Assembly (NCBI GenBank): GCA_002897735.1 | Contig: BDTW01000003.1 | Location: 1-60,867 of the forward strand | DNA from: a bacterium BMS3Bbin13 | GTDB taxonomy: Bacteria > Pseudomonadota > Gammaproteobacteria > 21-64-14 | Direction: 5' to 3' | Length of the DNA stretch: 60,867 nt | Shown: positions 50,875-58,677 of the stretch, one piece after another | Layout of the letters: every line of letters starts with the position of its first letter | How positions within the stretch are numbered: the stretch's first letter is position 1 | Translations under genes and position numbers: made by a program | Notes under the pieces: model-generated | What the model saw: the letters and a program-made list of their open reading frames with translations, nothing else | Databases searched by the model: none | What the model was told of the DNA's origin: nothing

Positions 50875-50950
50875 GCCCGGATAGCTTAGATGGTAAAGCG
50901 CCCGCCCCGTAAGCGGGAGGCCGTGGGTTCGACTCCCTCTCCGGGCTCCA
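50875..50950 (+). tRNA. tRNA-Thr(CGT)
   Basis: Acceptor GCCCGGA/TCCGGGC perfect; anticodon arm CCCGC-CCCGTAA-GCGGG; CCA encoded. Confidence 0.92.
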
Positions 50951-50967
50951 ATCCCACTACTGGTCAC

Positions 50968-51042
50968 GGGTCGGTGGCTGAACGGCCAGGCACGCGGCTG
51001 CAAACCGCGATCAAGCGAGTTCGACTCTCGCCCGGCTCTCCA
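50968..51042 (+). tRNA. tRNA-Cys(GCA), copy 1
   Basis: Anticodon arm CGCGG-CTGCAAA-CCGCG; acceptor GGGTCGG/CCGGCTC with G-T pairs; CCA encoded. Confidence 0.88.
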
Positions 51043-51053
51043 TACATGTCTTT

Positions 51054-51140
51054 TCCGAGGTGGTAGAACTGGTAGACATGCCTGTCTCAAGAACAGGTGG
51101 GAGAATGCCCATGCGGGTTCGACTCCCGCTCCCGGCACCA
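51054..51140 (+). tRNA. tRNA-Leu(CAA)
   Basis: Anticodon arm CCTGT-CTCAAGA-ACAGG and a variable arm (GGGAGAATGCCC), as expected for Leu. Acceptor TCCGAGG/TCCCGGC has two mismatches (1 and 5). ACCA encoded. Confidence 0.82.
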
Positions 51141-51146
51141 TATCAT

Positions 51147-51222
51147 GGCCCGCAAGCTCAATTGGATGAGCACCCGAATCCTAGTCGGGTGGTTGTGGGT
51201 TCGAATCCCACGCGGGCCGCCA
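51147..51222 (+). tRNA. tRNA-Arg(CCT)
   Basis: Acceptor GGCCCGC/GCGGGCC perfect; loop ATCCTAG; T arm GTGGG-TTCGAAT-CCCAC; CCA encoded. Confidence 0.93.
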
Positions 51223-51229
51223 AAGCATC

Positions 51230-51307
51230 GCACCGGTATGTAAAACGGGAAAGGCGGCCGGACCCTCGATCCGGTGCGTGCGGGTTCGAGTCCCGCCCAG
51301 TGCGCCA
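51230..51307 (+). tRNA. tRNA-Glu(CTC)-like, degenerate
   Basis: Acceptor GCACCGG/CCAGTGC one mismatch; stem CCGGA/TCCGG; loop CCCTCGA gives CTC, with C at position 33 in place of the near-universal T. The D arm is poor. Confidence 0.6.
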
Positions 51308-51313
51308 AGTCAT

Positions 51314-51390
51314 GGGCCTGTAGCTCAATCGGTCAGAGCAGTGGACTCATAATCCATTGGTTCCAGGTTCGAGTCCTGGCAGGCCCACCA
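51314..51390 (+). tRNA. tRNA with CAT anticodon (Ile2-like)
   Basis: Acceptor GGGCCTG/CAGGCCC; anticodon arm GTGGA-CTCATAA-TCCAT; CCA encoded. The acceptor resembles lysidine-type tRNA-Ile2 rather than Met. Confidence 0.75.
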
Positions 51391-51393
51391 ACC

Positions 51394-51469
51394 GGTGATG
51401 TAGCTCAACAGGCAGAGCGGGAGACTCATAATCTCCAGGCAGTCGGTTCGAGTCCGCCCATCACCACCA
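51394..51469 (+). tRNA. tRNA-Met(CAT), elongator-like
   Basis: Acceptor GGTGATG/CATCACC; anticodon arm GGAGA-CTCATAA-TCTCC; one mismatch in the T stem; CCA encoded. Confidence 0.8.
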
Positions 51470-51477
51470 GATTTTTC

Positions 51478-51555
51478 GGCCACCTGACTGGAATTGGTAT
51501 ACCTCGCCGGCTTAGAACCGGCGGCTTCCCGGTTCGATTCCGGGGGTGGCTACCA
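51478..51555 (+). tRNA. tRNA with TAG anticodon (Leu), without the long variable arm
   Basis: Acceptor GGCCACC/GGTGGCT; anticodon arm GCCGG-CTTAGAA-CCGGC; T arm CCCGG-TTCGATT-CCGGG. The variable loop is only about five bases, though TAG-type Leu tRNAs have a long one. D arm shows GGAATTGGTAT as in Leu. Confidence 0.72.
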
Positions 51556-51562
51556 ATCACCC

Positions 51563-51624
51563 GGGCCGGTAGCTGAGACGGTTTAGCGCCGGAGAGGGTG
51601 ATTCGAGTCTACCTCTGCCCACCA
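51563..51624 (+). pseudogene. tRNA gene lacking the anticodon arm
   Basis: 62 nt: acceptor GGGCCGG/TCTGCCC, D arm TAGCTGAGACGGTTTAGC, then directly T arm GGTGA-TTCGAGT-CTACC and ACCA. The anticodon arm has been removed precisely. Confidence 0.65.
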
Positions 51625-51636
51625 GGTTCTTTTATC

Positions 51637-51713
51637 GCCCCGATAACTCAACTGGATAGAGCACCGGTCTTCTAAACCGGGGGTTCCAGGTTCGAGTCCT
51701 GGTCGGGGCGCCA
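51637..51713 (+). tRNA. tRNA-Arg(TCT)
   Basis: Acceptor GCCCCGA/TCGGGGC; anticodon arm CCGGT-CTTCTAA-ACCGG; CCA encoded. Confidence 0.93.
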
Positions 51714-51743
51714 CACACGACACAGCGAATCCCGGAGTTGTAC

Positions 51744-51814
51744 GGCCCGCTGACCGAGCGGCGAGGTGTGTGGCTGCAAACCACATCAGGCAGGTTCGAC
51801 TCCTGCGCGGGCCT
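51744..51814 (+). tRNA. tRNA-Cys(GCA), copy 2
   Basis: Acceptor GGCCCGC/GCGGGCC; anticodon arm TGTGG-CTGCAAA-CCACA; no CCA (TTTA follows). Its 3' end is 24 bp before the rtcB ribosome site. Confidence 0.85.
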
Positions 51815-51840
51815 TTATGGCGAGACACGAGGAGAGGATG

Positions 51841-53025
51841 ATGAGTGTTCGAAGGGTGATCCAGGGCGCGCAGGTGCCCATTAAGATTTGGACCGATGAT
51901 GTGGATTCAGCCAGTCTTGACCAACTGCGTGAGATCGCCTCCCTGCCCCTCATCCACCATCATGTGGCGGCAATGCCGGACGTTCATTTCGGCAAGGGAG
52001 CGACGGTTGGATCGGTGATCCCGACCGATCGCGCGATTATCCCGGCTGCGGTCGGGGTGGACATCGGGTGCGGGATGACCGCCGCCAGGCTGTCGTTGTG
52101 CACCGAGGATCTTCCGGATTCCCTGTCTACGGTGCGCGCCGCTATCGAGTCTCGCGTACCCCTGGGTACCGGCGGTGCCCGCCAGACTCCGAAGGTCAAG
52201 GCCGATGATTCGCTCCTGTGCGCTTACCGGGACCTGTTGGAGCGGAACCCCAATTTCGGCGCGCCGGATCCCGCGCGGGTAGCCGCCCAGATCGGCACGC
52301 TTGGCTCCGGCAACCATTTCATTGAGCTTTGCCTTGATGAAACCGGGTGCGTCTGGGTGATGTTGCACTCCGGAAGTCGTGGGGTCGGCCACTCGATCGG
52401 GACGCACTTCATCGAGCATGCTAAGCGTGAGATGGAGCGATGGCATATTCATTTGCCAAACCGTGATCTGGCCTATCTCCCGGAGGGTACCGATGGGTTT
52501 GACCGCTACATCGAGGCGGTCTCCTGGGCGCAGGCGTATGCGGCCCGAAACCGCGATCTGCTTCTCGAAAAGACGATCGAGGGATTGCGCGAGACGCTGC
52601 CGCCCTTCGAGATCGAGGATGAGGTGATCAGCGCCCACCACAACTACGTGGAGCGCGAGCACCACTTCGGCCGAGATGTGTGGCTCACCCGCAAGGGTGC
52701 GATCCGAGCGCGCGAGGGCGACCTTGGAATCATTCCGGGCAGCATGGGGACGCGCAGCTACATCGTGCGCGGTCGCGGGAACCCGGACTCATTCTGCTCC
52801 TGTTCGCATGGGGCCGGCCGTCAGCTCTCGCGCTCCGAGGCCAAGCGGCGCTTCAGCATCGAGGATCTCGCGCGAGAGACGGATGGAATCGAGTGTCGCA
52901 AGGACGCTGGGGTAATCGACGAGATCCCCTCGGCCTACAAGGATATCGAGCGGGTTATGGAGTATCAGGACGATCTGGTTGAAATCGTCCACACCTTGCA
53001 GCAGGTCGTGAATGTGAAGGGTTAG
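51841..53025 (+). CDS. rtcB: RNA-splicing/tRNA ligase RtcB
   Basis: 394 aa from the ATG at 51841 (GGAG 8 bp upstream; ATG at 51838 is also possible). RtcB signatures: AMPDVHFGKGATVGSV, VGVDIGCGM (manganese Asp/Cys), SGNHFIELCLDE, VMLHSGSRGVGH, and SAHHNYVEREHHFG. The GMP-accepting His is in FCSCSHGAGRQLSR. It joins 2',3'-cyclic phosphate or 3'-phosphate RNA to 5'-OH ends, the ends left by anticodon nucleases and other tRNA-cutting toxins. It follows a tRNA array by 27 bp, which supports a tRNA-repair role. Confidence 0.95.
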   Translation: MSVRRVIQGAQVPIKIWTDDVDSASLDQLREIASLPLIHHHVAAMPDVHFGKGATVGSVIPTDRAIIPAAVGVDIGCGMTAARLSLCTEDLPDSLSTVRAAIESRVPLGTGGARQTPKVKADDSLLCAYRDLLERNPNFGAPDPARVAAQIGTLGSGNHFIELCLDETGCVWVMLHSGSRGVGHSIGTHFIEHAKREMERWHIHLPNRDLAYLPEGTDGFDRYIEAVSWAQAYAARNRDLLLEKTIEGLRETLPPFEIEDEVISAHHNYVEREHHFGRDVWLTRKGAIRAREGDLGIIPGSMGTRSYIVRGRGNPDSFCSCSHGAGRQLSRSEAKRRFSIEDLARETDGIECRKDAGVIDEIPSAYKDIERVMEYQDDLVEIVHTLQQVVNVKG

Positions 53026-53038
53026 CAAAGGGTTAGCA

Positions 53039-53650
53039 ATGTCCACTAAGAACAGAACGAAGAGAGTGATGACCCTGGGCGGGGTGTTCCCGCCGGTGCT
53101 GGTAGTCGATCTCGCCGGCCGACCGGTCCATTGGGCACATTGGCAGGAGGCGGTGCGCCACTACGTGCTCGAGCAGATCGCCTGGACGGTGGGCGATCCG
53201 GCCTCGGTCGTACGCGGCGGCATCCAGATGAATGGCGAACGATCCCGGGTGCACCTGCATCCGGTGATCGCGCTGCACGGGGTGAACGGCGGTGTGTTCG
53301 AGGACTACACCCCGGCGCTGTCCAATCCGGCGTTGTTCGCGCGCGACCGGTATCGCTGCCTCTACTGCGGTTCAGATCTCTCCGCGCGCCGTGCGCTTGC
53401 GACCCGCGATCACGTGATCCCGATCAGCCGCGGCGGACCGGATCGGTGGGCCAATGTGGCGACCGCCTGCAGGGCCTGCAACTCGCGCAAGGATGACCGC
53501 ACGCCCGAGGAGGCGGGACTGCGGTTGCTTGCGGTGCCCTACGCGCCGAACTACGCCGAGCACCTGATTCTTGAGAACCGGCGAATCCTGGCGGACCAGA
53601 TGGTTTTTTTGGCGAAACGGGTACCGCGTCGCCGCCATACAACAAACTGA
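53039..53650 (+). CDS. HNH endonuclease
   Basis: 203 aa. CLYCGSDLSARRALATRDHVIPISRGG and ACRACNSRKDDRTPEEAG give a zinc-finger HNH site (C-x2-C and C-x2-C, DH motif). The N-terminal half resembles homing-endonuclease-type HNH proteins. It starts 14 bp after rtcB. DNA or RNA could be the substrate; the RtcB neighbourhood makes an RNA link conceivable but unproven. Confidence 0.85.
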   Translation: MSTKNRTKRVMTLGGVFPPVLVVDLAGRPVHWAHWQEAVRHYVLEQIAWTVGDPASVVRGGIQMNGERSRVHLHPVIALHGVNGGVFEDYTPALSNPALFARDRYRCLYCGSDLSARRALATRDHVIPISRGGPDRWANVATACRACNSRKDDRTPEEAGLRLLAVPYAPNYAEHLILENRRILADQMVFLAKRVPRRRHTTN

Positions 53651-53691
53651 TTGTGGTAGGGGCGCCCCCTTTTGCGCGTCCAACCGCTCAG

Positions 53692-53718
53692 TTGCATTTT
53701 TGCATATATCTTCAATAC
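53692..53718 (+). promoter_or_regulatory. Promoter-like TTGCAT-N15-CAATAC
   Basis: Upstream of the 53761 gene. A second TTGCAT overlaps at 53700-53705. Confidence 0.45.
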
Positions 53719-53760
53719 TCAATTATCGAATTAACCGGACCCTGAAAGGCCCGAAACCTC

Positions 53761-54489
53761 ATGTGCGCATTTCCGGAATTTTCCACTCGTTCGGCTCCAC
53801 CCCGTCGCTGGGGTATTTACGGGTACGCCAATGCGGGGAAATCGACGTTCCTTTCCGCCATGCACCAGCCGCTGCTGGTTATAGACCCGGATGGGCGGTT
53901 TTCCGAAGTGGCGGGGCGATGTCGCGCCCCACGGTCCTTGAGCACCAATCCGCGCGAGCACCGGGATCCACTCGCTATCCATAGAATCCTCTCCTCGAAC
54001 GATTGCTCGGAGTTTGCGACAGTCGCGCTGGATTCCATAACCGCCATCCTTGAGCCGTTGAAGGCGGTGATCATGGAGGAAAACACCCGGGGCCTGCACA
54101 AAAACAAATCCGCCCCCTGGTCGCGGAAGGCTGCCGTGCTTCGAATGATCGTGGATCCGATGGTCGGCTGTGGGCGGGATATGGCGCTAATCTGGCATTC
54201 AGAGGATAGCAGCGATGCATACGGGAAACGGCAAACACGACAGACCCTGCAGAAAGTCGAGGCCCGGAGAATTTTGCGTTGTCTGAATGCCGTGATCCGA
54301 CTGGAACACGTGGGCGGACGGCGCCTTGCGCGCGTGACCTGGAGCCGCAATGGGGTCCAAGGAGTCGCCATTGAGGACACGGACGGTTACTGGCGCGGGG
54401 TACCCGAGCGCATCGAGCGGGCGCTGTATGGTGAGACCGCCACGAATACCGGCACCACACCCCCGGTTTTCCGGACAACCCCACAATGA
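53761..54489 (+). CDS. RecA-like P-loop ATPase (AAA_24 / Sak4-like)
   Basis: 242 aa. Walker A is YGYANAGKST; LVIDPDGRF and TVALDSITAI look like Walker B-like strands. Such small RecA-fold proteins on phages and plasmids act in single-strand annealing (Sak4). RecT is already present, so this may serve a separate step. The C-terminal tail is not conserved. The family match is from the motif layout only. Confidence 0.6.
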   Translation: MCAFPEFSTRSAPPRRWGIYGYANAGKSTFLSAMHQPLLVIDPDGRFSEVAGRCRAPRSLSTNPREHRDPLAIHRILSSNDCSEFATVALDSITAILEPLKAVIMEENTRGLHKNKSAPWSRKAAVLRMIVDPMVGCGRDMALIWHSEDSSDAYGKRQTRQTLQKVEARRILRCLNAVIRLEHVGGRRLARVTWSRNGVQGVAIEDTDGYWRGVPERIERALYGETATNTGTTPPVFRTTPQ

Positions 54490-54572
54490 TCTTTTGGGAT
54501 ACTTTGCAGATGGCCCAGCCGGCGGTGGCCGATAACACCGGCAGCCAGGCACGCGGCACTCCCTTCTCCTGA
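54486..54572 (+). CDS. Possible 28-residue peptide
   Basis: ATG overlaps the previous TGA (ATGA). Product MIFWDTLQMAQPAVADNTGS... . Weak evidence; coupled start only. Confidence 0.25.
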   Translation: MIFWDTLQMAQPAVADNTGSQARGTPFS

Positions 54573-54615
54573 TGTCTCCGCCGCGGGGACTGGCCCTTCC
54601 ATTGCGGAAGGAGTG

Positions 54616-54645
54616 GCGAGGGGGGGGTAACCCCCTCGCTTTTTT
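54616..54645 (+). terminator. Rho-independent terminator
   Basis: GCGAGGGGG/CCCCCTCGC stem followed by six T. Ends the ATPase unit. Confidence 0.9.
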
Positions 54646-54774
54646 GCAGATTTAGCGCAACACCGAATACCTTATTCGGCGAACCTCGTGCGTGGCGGCG
54701 ACGGGACGGTGGATGTGGCGCACCTCGCCGGCGAGACCTGCCGCAGTGGAGGTTACCCGCTGGACAACATCATT

Positions 54775-55527
54775 ATGACATCCCGGCCCCCTGACATCCT
54801 CTGGATGGTAGATCGCCGATACGCCAACTCCCCGGAGTCGCGCGCGATCACCACGCACGCGATGCTCTCCGGGCAGGCGATCCGGTACGTCGATTACGGC
54901 GAAGAACCTCTTTTTTCACGGGGAAAAACCGCCGTGCCGGTCGGGTCCGTCGAATATGTGCGATGGGTTGCCGAGCCGCTGCTCGGATCGCCGCTCCCGG
55001 AGATTCCCGACTACCCAGAACCGCTGCGCGCGTTTTGCGGGCGGCGTATTGATCGGGCACCCCTGCGCGAAGCGCCCGCCGGCAGTTTTGTCAAGCCGAC
55101 GCTGCCTAAACAGTTTGATGCAATTCGGAATTTTGATCCGAGCAAGCCCCCATCAGGGGTCGCCCTGGACACGGGGTGCTGGACCAGCGAACCGGTGCGT
55201 TTTCACGAGGAGTATCGCGTCTATGTGCTTGATCGCGAGGCGATCGGGATCGCACAGTACGACCTGGACAGCCCGGATCGGGGACTCCTCCCGGAGGACA
55301 CGGACCGGATCGCCAAAATGATCGCCGCATGGGAGGACCAGCCGGTCGCCTGGGCGTTGGATGTCGGTCGGGCCGATGGGTTTGAGGATATCCTGCTGGT
55401 GGAGACGAACGACGGCTGGGCCACCGGGTACTACCCGGCGGCGATGTCCGCCGGCGCCTACGCGGAATGGCTCCTGGCGCGCTGGCGGGAGATTCTGTCC
55501 GAAGCGCGGCGCGCCATCGAGGTTTGA
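54775..55527 (+). CDS. ATP-grasp-like protein (DUF4343-type, tentative)
   Basis: 250 aa from ATG at 54775; the frame is open to 54688 (GTG) but neither start has a strong ribosome site. The C-terminal half fits an ATP-grasp: AGSFVKPTLPKQFDA (P-loop-like), SEPVRFHEEYRVYVLDREAIG, and LLVETNDGW (metal-binding Glu/Asn). ATP-grasp enzymes make amide or ester bonds. A TTGCAG-like promoter lies near 54645. Substrate unknown. Confidence 0.55.
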   Translation: MTSRPPDILWMVDRRYANSPESRAITTHAMLSGQAIRYVDYGEEPLFSRGKTAVPVGSVEYVRWVAEPLLGSPLPEIPDYPEPLRAFCGRRIDRAPLREAPAGSFVKPTLPKQFDAIRNFDPSKPPSGVALDTGCWTSEPVRFHEEYRVYVLDREAIGIAQYDLDSPDRGLLPEDTDRIAKMIAAWEDQPVAWALDVGRADGFEDILLVETNDGWATGYYPAAMSAGAYAEWLLARWREILSEARRAIEV

Positions 55528-55530
55528 GTA

Positions 55531-55797
55531 ATGCGGGACAAGCGGGCGTACACCCTGGTGGTCGAGACCGTGCTTGAGATCGAGGCGGATACCCTGGAGA
55601 TCGCTGAGGAGGCGGCGAGGGATTGGGGCGCCGGAGGGCTGGAGCGCACCTCTTTCGGAAGTATCGTCCGGGGTGAGCGATTCATCAGCTATCGCCTGAC
55701 GCCGAAGGCGTCGGGTGTGCGCGATGGGCCAAAAAACTCCACGGCCAAGGTTGCAAAAACCACCCGAAACGTATCATCGGTGTCACAGAATCGATAG
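55531..55797 (+). CDS. Small protein of unknown function, 88 aa
   Basis: ATG at 55531, 3 bp after the ATP-grasp gene. Acidic first half (TLVVETVLEIEADTLEIAEEAARDWGAGG), basic tail. The first 65 residues resemble DpnD/PcfM-type small domains but the match is weak. Coupled with the ATP-grasp gene. Confidence 0.5.
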   Translation: MRDKRAYTLVVETVLEIEADTLEIAEEAARDWGAGGLERTSFGSIVRGERFISYRLTPKASGVRDGPKNSTAKVAKTTRNVSSVSQNR

Positions 55798-55811
55798 TCG
55801 AGGACCGACTC

Positions 55812-56384
55812 ATGCAACGCACGGTATTCGCAATTCTTTTGCTCATTTCGGCGGTTTGGATGCTTCCCGTGGCGGGGGCTGCTTCCGTGGCGACAGGCGT
55901 TTCCGCAGCCCCCGGGATTGCCGCAGCCGCATCCGGACTTCCCGATCCGCGCCTCACGCCCGGTGCGGTCAACCCGGCGGTCACCCAGGCCAATATCCAG
56001 CAGACGATCTGCGAGCGCGGGTACACCAAGACCATTCGCCCTCCCGTCTCCTACACCGAGCCGCTCAAGCGCCGTCAGTTGCGCGAGTACGGTTATGCAG
56101 ACCAACACATCTGGCACTACGAGGAAGACCACCTCGTGCCACTGGAGGTTGGGGGTGCGCCGAGCAATCCGCGCAACCTGTGGCCGGAGCCGCACTACGG
56201 GAAATGGAATTCCTATCAAAAGGACAAGCTCGAGAATGAGTTGCACTGGCGCGTGTGCCACGGCCAGATGCCCTTGCGGAAGGCACAGAAGGTGTATGAG
56301 CGCAACTGGATCGAGGGGTACCGCAAGTATGTAGCAGGTCGCTACAAGGACCCGTATCACTGGGGCTACAGGCGGTTTCGGTGA
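55812..56384 (+). CDS. Secreted HNH-like nuclease
   Basis: 190 aa. Signal peptide MQRTVFAILLLISAVWMLPVAGAAS. The mature part has HYEEDHLVPLEVGGAPSNPRNLWPEP, an HNH/His-Me-type core (DHL ... NLW) found in a family of secreted bacterial nucleases; NPAVTQANIQQTICERGYTKTIRPP precedes it. Export to the periplasm or outside is predicted. It could attack foreign DNA or supply nucleotides. Confidence 0.75.
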   Translation: MQRTVFAILLLISAVWMLPVAGAASVATGVSAAPGIAAAASGLPDPRLTPGAVNPAVTQANIQQTICERGYTKTIRPPVSYTEPLKRRQLREYGYADQHIWHYEEDHLVPLEVGGAPSNPRNLWPEPHYGKWNSYQKDKLENELHWRVCHGQMPLRKAQKVYERNWIEGYRKYVAGRYKDPYHWGYRRFR

Positions 56385-57175
56385 ACAACCCCGTAACCGC
56401 CGACGATCTGCTCGGGCTGTTGGCCGAACGGCACTCGGGGGATGTGTTCGTCCCGGAGTGCAAGGACGGCCCGTCCCAGACCAACGTCCCGCACCGGCGC
56501 ATGGACGCTTGGGCTATGCGCCGATCCTGGGCACAGCCGCGGATCTGTGCCTACGAGATCAAGGTAAGTCGGTCGGATTTCCTCCGCGACGATAAGTGGC
56601 ACCACTATATCGAGTGCTGCAACGAATTCTATTTCGTCTCTCCGCGGGGGGTGATTGCGCCGGAGGAAGTCCCATACGGCGCTGGCCTGCTCTGGGCCAG
56701 CACGAGCGGCAGACGCCTGTTCACGAAGCGCAAGGCGCCAGTGCGCACGGAGCCTATCCGTGAGTCCGTGTTTCGCTACATTCTGATGGCGCGTTGCACC
56801 ATCGGTCGCGACACATCCCCGGAGAACGCTCGCGACTATTGGGAGCACTGGATGGAGAATCGGCGCCTCGATTACCAATTTGGCCAGCAGGTCTCCGGGG
56901 CCATCGCGCACCGGATGCTGGATGAAGTCGGCGCGGTACGCGCTGAGAACCAGGTATTGCGCCGGCGCATCAAAACACTCGAGCACCTTGAGTCCCGCAT
57001 GCGGGATTTGGGGTTAGACCCGAAGGATCCCATTGATAAATGGGATATCAATGGCAGGCTGCGTGATTGGGTCGAGGCGATCCCGCAGGACGTACGACGC
57101 GCGGTCAATCAAGCCGCTAAAGCAATGCCTGTGTTGCGGGAGTTTATCGAGAAAGCCAGCGGGGGGGCCTCGTGA
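56381..57175 (+). CDS. MmcB-like DNA-repair nuclease protein
   Basis: 264 aa; GTG start overlaps the previous stop. The core AYEIKVSRSDFLRDDKWHHYIECCNEFYFVSPRGVI has a PD-(D/E)xK-like ExK (EIKVSRSDF) as in MmcB-family proteins. The C-terminal half is a coiled coil (GAVRAENQVLRRRIKTLEHLESR). The next gene starts inside its last codons. Nuclease activity is inferred. Confidence 0.65.
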   Translation: MNNPVTADDLLGLLAERHSGDVFVPECKDGPSQTNVPHRRMDAWAMRRSWAQPRICAYEIKVSRSDFLRDDKWHHYIECCNEFYFVSPRGVIAPEEVPYGAGLLWASTSGRRLFTKRKAPVRTEPIRESVFRYILMARCTIGRDTSPENARDYWEHWMENRRLDYQFGQQVSGAIAHRMLDEVGAVRAENQVLRRRIKTLEHLESRMRDLGLDPKDPIDKWDINGRLRDWVEAIPQDVRRAVNQAAKAMPVLREFIEKASGGAS

Positions 57176-57933
57176 GCGAGAAATCCGCAATCGAGTGGAC
57201 GGACTCCACTTGGAATCCCACCACGGGATGCACGAAGGTTAGCCCCGGGTGCAAGCACTGCTATGCGCAGACCTTCGCGGAGCGGTGGCGCGGTACGCCG
57301 GGCCACCCCTACGAGCAGGGGTTCGACTTGCGGTTGTGGCCGGATCGATTGGCACTTCCCCTCTCCTGGAGGCGACCGCGAAGAATCTTTGTGAACAGCA
57401 TGTCCGATCTGTTCCACGAGGACATTCCGCTCGACTTCATCCGCCGGGTTTTTCTCGCAATGCGAGCGGCCGACCGGCACACCTTCCAGGTCCTCACGAA
57501 GCGGGCCGCGCGGCTCGCGGCCGTTGCCCCGGAACTGGATTGGCCGCCGAATGTCTGGATCGGGGTATCGGTGGAGAGCGCCGAGTATCTCCCCCGTATC
57601 GATCACCTGCGTAGTGTTCCGGCCGCCTTGCGATTTCTATCTCTTGAGCCACTATTGGGGCCTCTGGGCCGGTTGGATCTCGCCGGCACTCCCTTGCGGG
57701 AGGGCACTCCCTTGCGGGAGAGCATAGGTTGGGTCATCGCCGGCGGCGAAAGCGGCCCTGGTGCCCGTCCGCTCGCCCCGGAGTGGGTGAGGGAGATCCG
57801 AGATCAGTGCATCGAAGCGGGTGTTCCGTTTTTCTTCAAGCAATGGGGTGGAACCCGCAAAAAGAAGGCCGGGCGCGTATTGGACGAAGAAATCTGGGAG
57901 CAATCGCCCAGCATCCGATCCAAAGGGAATTAA
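57172..57933 (+). CDS. DUF5131 (phage Gp37/Gp68-like) radical-SAM protein
   Basis: 253 aa. The radical-SAM Cys motif GCTKVSPGCKHCYAQTFAERW is in the N terminus, and SMSDLFHEDIPLDFI, RHTFQVLTKRA and VIAGGESGPGARPL are family hallmarks. DUF5131 proteins occur in phages and plasmids with unknown targets. An 18-bp tandem duplication (57685-57720) adds a TPLRE repeat. Confidence 0.9.
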   Translation: MSEKSAIEWTDSTWNPTTGCTKVSPGCKHCYAQTFAERWRGTPGHPYEQGFDLRLWPDRLALPLSWRRPRRIFVNSMSDLFHEDIPLDFIRRVFLAMRAADRHTFQVLTKRAARLAAVAPELDWPPNVWIGVSVESAEYLPRIDHLRSVPAALRFLSLEPLLGPLGRLDLAGTPLREGTPLRESIGWVIAGGESGPGARPLAPEWVREIRDQCIEAGVPFFFKQWGGTRKKKAGRVLDEEIWEQSPSIRSKGN

Positions 57934-57936
57934 TCG

Positions 57937-58659
57937 ATGTTGCTGCGCTGCACATTGACTGGAGTGGAACCGGATACCGATCTGGATGCGCTCTGCGCGC
58001 TGGGTGACGCCTTTCCCTTCACCGAGTTCGGCGTGCTGTTCAGCTTCTCGCGCGCCGGCCACGGCCGCTATCCATCGATTAGATGGATCCGCACCTTGGC
58101 TAGGTCGATTGAACGAACGGGTGATTCCGGACGGTGGGCGCTGCATTTATGCGGATCCGCGGTCGACGACTATTTGGCGTTCAACCCGGGTGTGCACCAG
58201 GTTACTAGCGCATTCGGTCGGGTGCAACTCAACCTGAAATCCAGCATCGGAACGGACAAGCGAATCCGCGCGGCGATTCATGCCTCGCCGGGGCAAATAT
58301 TGATCACCCAGCACAACGCGACCAATTCCAGTCTGGCCTATTTGTTGTGCGACGAACCCACCCATTGGTCGCTCTGCGATTCATCAGGCGGACGCGGGCA
58401 AGAACCCCTGTCCTGGCCCGCACCGATTGTGTCCGGAAAACCCTTTGGTTACGCCGGCGGGATAGGGCCGCCGAACCTCGAACGGCATTTATCTACAATC
58501 CAGTCTGTTGTGGGCGGCCTCCCGTACTGGGTCGACATGGAAAGCAAACTACGCGACGCCGATGATCGCTTCGATCTTACTGCGGCACAGCGATGTCTCG
58601 AGATCGCCGCATCCTATACGCAGATGATGACCAAGGCGCGCTCCGCGCTGGACGGCTAA
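57937..58659 (+). CDS. TIM-barrel protein (phosphoribosylanthranilate isomerase-like)
   Basis: 240 aa. The pattern FPFTEFGVLFSFSRAGHGRYPSIRWI and the C-terminal PFGYAGGIGPPNLERHL match a PRAI-like barrel found beside DUF5131 in mobile elements. The usual TrpF active-site pair cannot be confirmed. It starts 3 bp after DUF5131. Role unknown. Confidence 0.6.
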   Translation: MLLRCTLTGVEPDTDLDALCALGDAFPFTEFGVLFSFSRAGHGRYPSIRWIRTLARSIERTGDSGRWALHLCGSAVDDYLAFNPGVHQVTSAFGRVQLNLKSSIGTDKRIRAAIHASPGQILITQHNATNSSLAYLLCDEPTHWSLCDSSGGRGQEPLSWPAPIVSGKPFGYAGGIGPPNLERHLSTIQSVVGGLPYWVDMESKLRDADDRFDLTAAQRCLEIAASYTQMMTKARSALDG

Positions 58660-58677
58660 CCGAACCAACGGAGGCGG

